From a virus: 41,001 bases of DNA. Made by a program: the position numbers and the translations under genes. Positions 36,213-41,001 of the stretch are shown here, one piece after another (position 1 is the first letter of the stretch; every line of letters begins with the position of its first letter). The stretch spans positions 1 through 41,001 of the IMG/VR virus record IMGVR_UViG_3300045999_005687. One strand, written 5' to 3'. The notes below the pieces were generated by a model that saw nothing but the letters and a program-made list of their open reading frames with translations, did not search any database and had not been told where the DNA came from.

Positions 36213-36770
36213 ATGACCGTCACTGTCGTTGCTACTGCTGGCGCTGCTGATGCCAACAGCTACCTGACAGTGGCTGCTGCAGACACACTGGCCAACCTGT
36301 ACCTCGGCACTCTCAACTGGGCATCAGCCAGTACCGACAACAAGGGTCGTGCGCTGATCATGGCTACGCGCTACCTCGATGAGCTGAGCTACGTCGGCAC
36401 CAAGGCGGCCACCACACAGGCATTGCTGTGGCCACGCACCGAAGCGGAATGCGGTGACTGGACCTTCACCAGCAGCGAGATCCCAAAGCCGATCAGGCAG
36501 GCCACCTTTGATCTGGCCGAATACCTGCTGGGTGATGGCAGCGCCCTCTCTGGTGGTGGTGCTGGCAGTAGTGAACTGATCAGTGGCATCCCGAATGCCA
36601 ATCTCAAGCGTGCGCAGATTGATGTGATCAGCGTTGAGTTCAATAGCACACCGCAAGCGGAGAGCAAGAACGCATTAAACGTTCTGCCGCATTTGACTAA
36701 AGTGTTGGGATGCTTATGCACCAGCACCGCAGTATCAGCCTTCGGGTCGCGCCTCGTCCTGCGAAGTTGA
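36213..36770 (+). CDS. Head-tail connector, DnaT-like (putative ssDNA-binding family)
   Basis: 185 residues. The pattern ATAGAADANSYLTVAAADTL, ALIMATRYLDELSYVGTKA and LLWPRTEAECGDW is that of the family annotated as DnaT-like putative single-strand-binding protein, which in phages lies at the head-tail connector position. The C-terminal 30 residues (LGCLCTSTAVSAFGSRLVLR) do not match my memory of the family and may reflect a changed end. Confidence 0.75.
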   Translation: MTVTVVATAGAADANSYLTVAAADTLANLYLGTLNWASASTDNKGRALIMATRYLDELSYVGTKAATTQALLWPRTEAECGDWTFTSSEIPKPIRQATFDLAEYLLGDGSALSGGGAGSSELISGIPNANLKRAQIDVISVEFNSTPQAESKNALNVLPHLTKVLGCLCTSTAVSAFGSRLVLRS

Positions 36771-36775
36771 GCAAG

Positions 36776-37354
36776 ATGCGCATTGCTGAAGGCCAACTTG
36801 ATTTCTTCAGCACTCCGGCTGTTGCACCGGAGAAAAAGCGCAGTGAAGGTCACCTGGCTAAGCCGCTCACCCGTGAGGAGCAGCGCCGCTTTGGCCGCAT
36901 GTATGCGGAGAACATCGGCCTGATCAAGATGTTTGGCGGGAAGTTGTGCCGCAAGTACAGCCACTGCATGGCCAAGGAGGACATCTTCTCCTGTTGCGAC
37001 ATCGCGTTCTTGAAATCGTGCCGGGCATGGGATCCCGATAAGGGGAAGCTCAGCACGATCTTCTGGAGCTTTGCGCAGGGCGAGGTGCTGCACTTCCTGC
37101 GCGGTCACAACTGGACGATCAAAGCCACCCACAAGGTGCGGCTGCTGGGCAACAACGCCAGGCGTCTGATGGCCTTGGGTTGGCAGCCCGCTGCGATTTG
37201 CAAAGAGCTGAGCTGCAGCAAGCAAGACCTCAAGGAAGCGCTGCTGGCGACCGCTGGTGTCGCCCATGACGTGAAGGGCTTTGACCTGCATGTGTGCCCA
37301 CGCATGACGCCGTGGGAAGTGCTTGAGGCTGAAGAGGAAGCCGCTGCCAGTTAG
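36776..37354 (+). CDS. Second, divergent sigma-70-like protein (region 2 plus HTH)
   Basis: 192 residues from the ATG at 36776, five bases after the previous stop; ATGs at 36710 and 36716 lie inside the upstream gene. Residues about 43-112 follow sigma region 2: MYAENIGLIKMFGGKLCRKY, MAKEDIFSCCDIAFLKSCRA, WDPDKGKLSTIFWSFAQGEV, LHFLRGHNW, matching the core-binding D.IQ.G...L..A...FDP..G.FSTYA...IRG.I..YLR. Residues about 133-156 (LGWQPAAICKELSCSKQDLK) form a region-4-like helix-turn-helix. Lying among head-tail genes and translated late, it is a candidate for a dedicated late sigma or appropriator. Confidence 0.75.
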   Translation: MRIAEGQLDFFSTPAVAPEKKRSEGHLAKPLTREEQRRFGRMYAENIGLIKMFGGKLCRKYSHCMAKEDIFSCCDIAFLKSCRAWDPDKGKLSTIFWSFAQGEVLHFLRGHNWTIKATHKVRLLGNNARRLMALGWQPAAICKELSCSKQDLKEALLATAGVAHDVKGFDLHVCPRMTPWEVLEAEEEAAAS

Positions 37355-37366
37355 GGGCAACCTAAG
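37354..37366 (+). promoter_or_regulatory. GGVAACYTAG element (CTAAG variant)
   Basis: GGGGCAACCTAAG, 22 bases before the tail-tube ATG at 37389; it overlaps the last base of the sigma-like gene's stop codon. Confidence 0.6.
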
Positions 37367-37388
37367 GCACACGCCACAGGTTTAAGTC

Positions 37389-37868
37389 ATGGCCACCGGT
37401 GCCTTCTTCAACTCGCTGGGGTATCGGTTTTGGGTGAAAGCCGGCACCACCGCTAGCACTAACCCTGCCAACAGCACCGGCATGACTGAGGTGCTGTCGC
37501 TGACCAACGCTGGCATCCAAGGCAGCAGCCAGACGCAGGAAGTGCAGGACTACGGCTCCACCCTTGGCTTCACCGCATCGCTGGTGACCACGCAGGCGTA
37601 CACCATCCCCTGCGAGATGAACCTGAACCTGAATGACGCTGGTTATGCCATTCTCAAGAACGCAGCCCTGAATGCTGCTGGTGGCACCACCGTTGAGTGG
37701 TATCGGGAATCGCCTGAGATGAGCAGCACCGGTAGCCCTGAGCATCACTCCGGCGTTGCGTTCGTGACTGACTTCTCCGAGTCGATTGCTGCAGGCAATG
37801 TGGCCACGGTGAGCTTCACCCTGTCTGGTTACGGCGCCTATAGCTGGAGCGCTGAGACCAACGCCTGA
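37389..37868 (+). CDS. Major tail tube protein
   Basis: 159 residues, beta-rich: GYRFWVKAGTTASTNPANST, VLSLTNAGIQGSSQTQEVQD, YGSTLGFTASLVTTQAY, FVTDFSESIAAGNVATVSFT. Size and the final F.L.G.G.Y.W motif suit a siphophage tube protein. It has its own upstream element and an excellent terminator 28 bases downstream, so it is a single-gene unit, as expected for an abundant structural protein. It precedes the inverted connector genes and the tape measure. Confidence 0.85.
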   Translation: MATGAFFNSLGYRFWVKAGTTASTNPANSTGMTEVLSLTNAGIQGSSQTQEVQDYGSTLGFTASLVTTQAYTIPCEMNLNLNDAGYAILKNAALNAAGGTTVEWYRESPEMSSTGSPEHHSGVAFVTDFSESIAAGNVATVSFTLSGYGAYSWSAETNA

Positions 37869-37895
37869 GCAAACTAGGCTGTCGGACGAACACAG

Positions 37896-37924
37896 AGCGG
37901 CCAGCTGGAGATGGCCGCTTTTTT
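37896..37924 (+). terminator. Rho-independent terminator after tail tube gene
   Basis: AGCGGCCA (37896-37903), 8-base loop, TGGCCGCT (37912-37919), T6 run (37919-37924). It separates the + strand tube gene from the convergent minus-strand connector genes. Confidence 0.88.
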
Positions 37925-37928
37925 GTGT

Positions 37929-38378
37929 CTACAAGCCGCCGAGACCATCAAGGCGGCGCCACTGCTCAGCAAAGAAGCGATCCAGCGGTTGCTTTTCTAA
38001 TGCGGGCCTGATCCAGTTCCGGCCCGGCACTAGCGTGCCCTTGCTGGTGGTGTAACCGGTCAGGATCAGACCGGCATACATGAAGCCGTCTTTGCTCTTG
38101 GGTTCCCATGTGAACCGCAACTGCGTGGCACTGGGGCGATCACGACGTTGCGAGCGGAGCAGACCGCCAAGGTCCACGATGTCTCTGGGGCTGCTGACGG
38201 TTTGACCGTTGCGGCGCTTGGTGCTGCGCGGCCAGCCGAACTGTGGGGTCTTGATTTCTTCCTTCAGCTGATCACCTAAGACCTTGCCGTAGCTGGTCAG
38301 GATCTGCGGCACTCTGAGCTTCAGCTGATTGGCATTCCAGCCAGTGAGTTTGAAGTTGGCCTTGACCTGTACTGGCAT
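37929..38378 (-). CDS. Neck/tail-completion protein, HK97 gp10-like
   Basis: 149 residues on the minus strand. The pattern LKLRVPQILTSYGKVLGDQL, FGWPRSTKRRNGQ, DLGGLLRSQRRDRPSATQL, YTTSKGTLVPGRNWIRPALE is that of HK97 gp10-type neck proteins (W...T.R.NG......R...D.G.L..S ... GR..I..A). It overlaps the stop of the upstream 38378-38773 gene by one base (TGATG). Such genes normally lie co-directional between head and tail-tube genes; here the pair is inverted. Confidence 0.8.
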   Translation of the reverse strand: MPVQVKANFKLTGWNANQLKLRVPQILTSYGKVLGDQLKEEIKTPQFGWPRSTKRRNGQTVSSPRDIVDLGGLLRSQRRDRPSATQLRFTWEPKSKDGFMYAGLILTGYTTSKGTLVPGRNWIRPALEKQPLDRFFAEQWRRLDGLGGL

Positions 38379-38773
38379 CAGCCCTGTACGTAGCGGGCCA
38401 GGCGGATCTTGTCACCGATCACCTGCTGCACGGTGCTGCCAAGCAAGCCTGTGGTGCCATAGGGATAGCGGCTATTGATCACTTCGCAGTCGATGCTGCC
38501 TTGACCAGCAAAGTTGAGCGTGCCGACCACACCCGGCTTGATCCGGGCATCCAATGCTTGTGGGTTGACCGCATAGCCCTCGTAGGTCTCCACTTCGGTA
38601 TCGACACCAGGGAAGTCTGAGCCTCTAGTGCTGCCTTGGCGCAGGTACAAGCTGACGGTGACTGTTTCGCTGGCGGGTACGACGTTGCCGGTAACCGCAT
38701 CAGTCACGGTGCCAACAGTCGGGACGGTGAAGATTGCAGTGGCGTTGGCCAGTGCAGCAAGAGCGCTAGTCAT
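38378..38773 (-). CDS. Head-tail joining protein (stopper-like)
   Basis: 131 residues on the minus strand, MTSALAALANATAIFTVPTV, then SETVTVSLYLRQGSTRGSDF, VDTEVETYEGYAVNP and LLGSTVQQVIGDKIRLARYV. It is beta-rich and similar in plan to stopper/head-closure proteins that pair with gp10-like neck proteins. It is coupled to the gp10-like gene and carries its own upstream GGVAACYTAG element in minus orientation. The role is inferred from pairing and position. Confidence 0.7.
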   Translation of the reverse strand: MTSALAALANATAIFTVPTVGTVTDAVTGNVVPASETVTVSLYLRQGSTRGSDFPGVDTEVETYEGYAVNPQALDARIKPGVVGTLNFAGQGSIDCEVINSRYPYGTTGLLGSTVQQVIGDKIRLARYVQG

Positions 38774-38775
38774 GG

Positions 38776-38787
38776 CCTAGGTTCCCG
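38776..38787 (-). promoter_or_regulatory. GGVAACYTAG element (minus strand)
   Basis: On the minus strand CGGGAACCTAGG ends two bases before the ATG at 38773. It is back to back with a + strand copy at 38792, which ties orientation to the gene served. Confidence 0.7.
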
Positions 38788-38791
38788 CGAT

Positions 38792-38806
38792 CGGCGGCAA
38801 CTTAAG
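38792..38806 (+). promoter_or_regulatory. GGVAACYTAG element (CTTAAG variant) before tape measure
   Basis: CGGCGGCAACTTAAG ends 18 bases before the GTG at 38825. With 38776-38787 it forms a divergent pair within 31 bases. Confidence 0.65.
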
Positions 38807-38824
38807 AGCACATGAAGGCGTGTT

Positions 38825-40771
38825 GTGGCAGATCAGCTGGGCAGTGCTGTACTCACGCTCAGTGTTGATGACAGCCAGTTCAACGCAGGGCTGCAGCGTG
38901 CCCAATCCACTGTTCAACAGGTGGGTGGATCACTGCAAGCCGCTCTTGGTACGCTAGGCCTTGCTACGTCTGCCGCTGGCATTGCGGCTTTTGTCGGCAA
39001 TCAAGTTACGCAGCTAGATGCAGCTGCTGCAGCTGTTCGCACCCTTGGTGTTGATTCGGAAGAGCTTGGCACAAGGCTTCGGGCATTATCGGTTGAGCTA
39101 AACAGCAACATCAGCACCTTGGACCTGACCAAGGCTGCTTATGACGTTGCCAGCTCTGGTTTTTCGTCTGCTGCTGATGCCACGCAGATCCTTCGCGCTT
39201 CGGCTCTTGGTGCCAAAGGTGGCTTTGCTGAAGTCAACGATGTTGCATCGGCACTGACTGGCGTCATTAACGCTTACGGGTTATCCGCATCAGATGCAAC
39301 CAAGATTGTCGATGGTTTTGTACAGACCCAAGCCGATGGTGTGATCACAGTGCGTCAGTACGCTGCAGAGATTGGCAACATTGCTTCAATCGCGGCCGCC
39401 TCTGGCGTTGGTATTGAAGAACTAAATGCGGCCATCGCAACGGCAACACTACGTGGCGTGCCGGTCTCTCAGACGTTCACGGGCTTACGTCAAGCACTGG
39501 CAAGCATTATTAAGCCATCGGAACAAGCCAAAGAGCTTGCTCAGTCGCTTGGCATTCAGTTCAATGTGGGTGCACTGCAAGCCAAAGGCTTAGGTGGTGT
39601 ATTGACCGAAGTGCAGCAAAAGACCGGTGGCGCTGCCGACAAGATTGCGATCCTGCTAGGCAGCGTGGAAGCGCAGGCCGCTGTTCAGCCGCTACTGAAT
39701 GACCAGCTGGTTAAATACAACGAACTACTTGAAAGGCAGGCCAATGCAGCTGGCGCCGCTGCTACAGCATCCGAAACAAACGCAGCAACAATTACTGGCG
39801 GGCTTCAGCAAATTGGAAATGGATTCTCAAACTTGGCGACGACGCTAGACTCGGTTTTGTCCCCTTTATTTGCTGGTTTCATCAAGGATATAAACAATGT
39901 TTTGTCAAAGCTCAATCAGGTTGCAGCACTGGCTCCAGACAAGGTGCTAGCACGTGAAAGGCAGGCCACCGATGCAGTTGCCGGTCAGCTTTTTCCTGGC
40001 CAAGGCAGTGGCTACTTTGGACCCGTAAGCGTGAATTACAATGGCAAGACATACAAGGGCAGTGCTACTGGCGTAAAGGAATCAATTCTTCAAGACCTGC
40101 TAAAAAGTGATCTCGCAAAGATCAATCAGGCAACTGAGGGAGGCGGCGCATCCCAGTCAACGGCCAAGCCTAAACCAAGCCTACCGGCTGCAAATGAAAC
40201 GAACTTAAAACAGGAGCTTTCTCTTGGCGCTTTTGATCCAAGATCCAAGGTCCAAGGCTTGCTTGATAAGGCTGCAAATATGGATCCCCAAAAACCGAAC
40301 ACAGATTCAGGAGCTCAAGCAGAGGAGATGTTGAACAAAGCGCGTCAAGCGCAGGAAGAAGCTTCAGCGAAAGTAGCAGAAGGATTCAACAAGGTCAGGC
40401 AAGCCTCTGACGCGCTAGCCCAATCGCAACAGGCATTGCGATCTGCACAAGAAGGCGCTTTTGACTTGCTAACAAACTCTCGCCAAGACGCTTTACTGAA
40501 CGCAGCACGCGCAGATCTTAACCAAGCAGTGCGTGCAGGTTTTTTTGATTCAGGAAAGGTTGGAAAGCTGAATGACAGTCAGCTAATAAGTGCGGCGTCA
40601 CAAGCTCGTGCGGTGTTAAAGGCAGATGACGCGCTTCTGAGAAGTCAGATTGACCTTGTAAGCGCCAACGAAGCACTTGAAAAAGCAACAACGACACTGG
40701 CCGAAAAAGATTGGAACGTCAAAGTTGACGTAAATGCCAACTCGGGCGACTACGCCGTCAATCTCGGTTAG
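38825..40771 (+). CDS. Tail tape measure protein
   Basis: 648 residues from GTG 38825. The N-terminus GSAVLTLSVDDSQFNAGLQR with AQSTVQQVGGSLQAALG is the classic start of tape measure proteins. The TIGR01760-like core follows: LSVELNSNISTLDLTKAAYD, GFAEVNDVASALTGVINAYG, GITV-like DGVITVRQYAAEIGNIASIA and LRGVPVSQTFTGLRQALASI. Hydrophobic helices around 330-350 (GNGFSNLATTLDSVLSPLFA) may insert in the host membrane. The C-terminal third is coiled coil, locally AT-richer. The length implies a tail near 100 nm. It ends two bases before the next gene. Confidence 0.93.
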   Translation: MADQLGSAVLTLSVDDSQFNAGLQRAQSTVQQVGGSLQAALGTLGLATSAAGIAAFVGNQVTQLDAAAAAVRTLGVDSEELGTRLRALSVELNSNISTLDLTKAAYDVASSGFSSAADATQILRASALGAKGGFAEVNDVASALTGVINAYGLSASDATKIVDGFVQTQADGVITVRQYAAEIGNIASIAAASGVGIEELNAAIATATLRGVPVSQTFTGLRQALASIIKPSEQAKELAQSLGIQFNVGALQAKGLGGVLTEVQQKTGGAADKIAILLGSVEAQAAVQPLLNDQLVKYNELLERQANAAGAAATASETNAATITGGLQQIGNGFSNLATTLDSVLSPLFAGFIKDINNVLSKLNQVAALAPDKVLARERQATDAVAGQLFPGQGSGYFGPVSVNYNGKTYKGSATGVKESILQDLLKSDLAKINQATEGGGASQSTAKPKPSLPAANETNLKQELSLGAFDPRSKVQGLLDKAANMDPQKPNTDSGAQAEEMLNKARQAQEEASAKVAEGFNKVRQASDALAQSQQALRSAQEGAFDLLTNSRQDALLNAARADLNQAVRAGFFDSGKVGKLNDSQLISAASQARAVLKADDALLRSQIDLVSANEALEKATTTLAEKDWNVKVDVNANSGDYAVNLG

Positions 40772-40773
40772 CC

Positions 40774-41001
40774 ATGAGCGTCACCATCGGAGCCTTCACC
40801 ACCAGCAAGCTCTTGGCTCAGCCCTACGGCTACCAAGAGACCGGCACCAGCGACGGCCTCACCGCTCGTTCGTGGCGCGTCAGCGGCCTGCTGACAAGCA
40901 GCGAGTGGCAGTCGCTCATCAGTGTCTACAACACCTGGCGTGATGCCCGCATCCAAGATGCCGACAGCGTGGCCGCCAACAGTGTTGGCACCACCGTCAG
41001 C
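40774..41001 (+). CDS. 5' part of the junction-spanning tail protein gene
   Basis: ATG 40774 opens MSVTIGAFTTSKLLAQPYGY and runs in frame past the window end. Through the terminal overlap it continues at base 2 and ends at 643. It begins two bases after the tape measure stop, suggesting translational coupling. Confidence 0.9.
   Translation, partial: MSVTIGAFTTSKLLAQPYGYQETGTSDGLTARSWRVSGLLTSSEWQSLISVYNTWRDARIQDADSVAANSVGTTVS
40875..41001. repeat. Right copy of 127-bp terminal overlap
   Basis: Identical to bases 1-127; removing one copy gives the 40,874-bp circular genome. Confidence 0.95.

Noticed and set aside
1-41001. Single-subunit phage RNA polymerase reading the GGVAACYTAG element
   Set aside because: No large T7-type polymerase gene is present; the sigma-like proteins are the only transcription factors of that kind.

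Overview
The window is a complete tailed-phage genome presented as a linear contig. Bases 1-127 are repeated exactly at 40875-41001, and one reading frame runs across that junction, so the non-redundant genome is a circle of 40,874 bp (physically circular or circularly permuted). The gene set is that of a temperate phage with a long, probably siphovirus-type tail: terminase, DUF4055-like portal, capsid, MuF-like protein, head-tail connectors, tail tube, a 648-residue tape measure, tail tip and fibres, endolysin, a large serine recombinase and a repressor-like protein. A cyanobacterial host (Synechococcus/Cyanobium type) is the best guess. The evidence is an RpoD-like sigma factor of cyanobacterial style, a leader carrying what I recall as the cyanobacterial rRNA-spacer boxA, and several small proteins that resemble picocyanobacterial phage proteins. 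This is recognition from memory, not a database result. No polymerase, primase, RNA polymerase or tRNA gene was seen.

Layout. From about 27.3 kb through the junction to 12.9 kb lies the virion and lysis arm on the + strand, with two head-tail connector genes inverted at 37.9-38.8 kb. It runs: terminase, portal, two basic proteins sharing an N-terminus, scaffold-like protein, capsid, MuF-like protein, DnaT-like connector, a small second sigma-like protein, tail tube, tape measure, tail tip, a gene pair with a lambda-type -1 frameshift signal, fibres ending in a peptidase S74 chaperone, membrane proteins and a lysozyme/C39 endolysin. From 12.93 to 13.9 kb is a highly structured leader with two small genes. 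From 13.97 to 20.6 kb the minus strand carries, in order of transcription, serine recombinase, repressor-like protein, ERF annealing protein, small proteins including a ribbon-helix-helix protein, dCTP deaminase and the RpoD-like sigma factor. From 20.76 to 27.3 kb the + strand carries two ribbon-helix-helix proteins (one fused to a replication-protein-like domain and preceded by eight 10-bp repeats), a PD-(D/E)XK nuclease, many small overlapping genes, a C5 cytosine methyltransferase and a RusA-type resolvase.

Two sequence families divide the genome. A GTACGTGTACGTAC element recurs only in the 18.3-23.3 kb control/recombination region, three times placed between -35 and -10 boxes, so it looks like the operator of the lysogeny/early switch. 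A second element, consensus GGVAACYTAG, recurs at least fourteen times just upstream of mostly virion genes, in the same orientation as the gene, including back to back between divergent genes. Two sigma-like proteins plus a private element upstream of late genes suggest a sigma-driven late programme, but that link is inference. Other notable features are an alternate-frame ORF nested in the methyltransferase gene, a cyanobacterial-type boxA in a phage leader, and a strong terminator inside the start of a small head gene. No stretch above 300 bases lacks a gene; the longest is the 283-base leader at 12930-13212.
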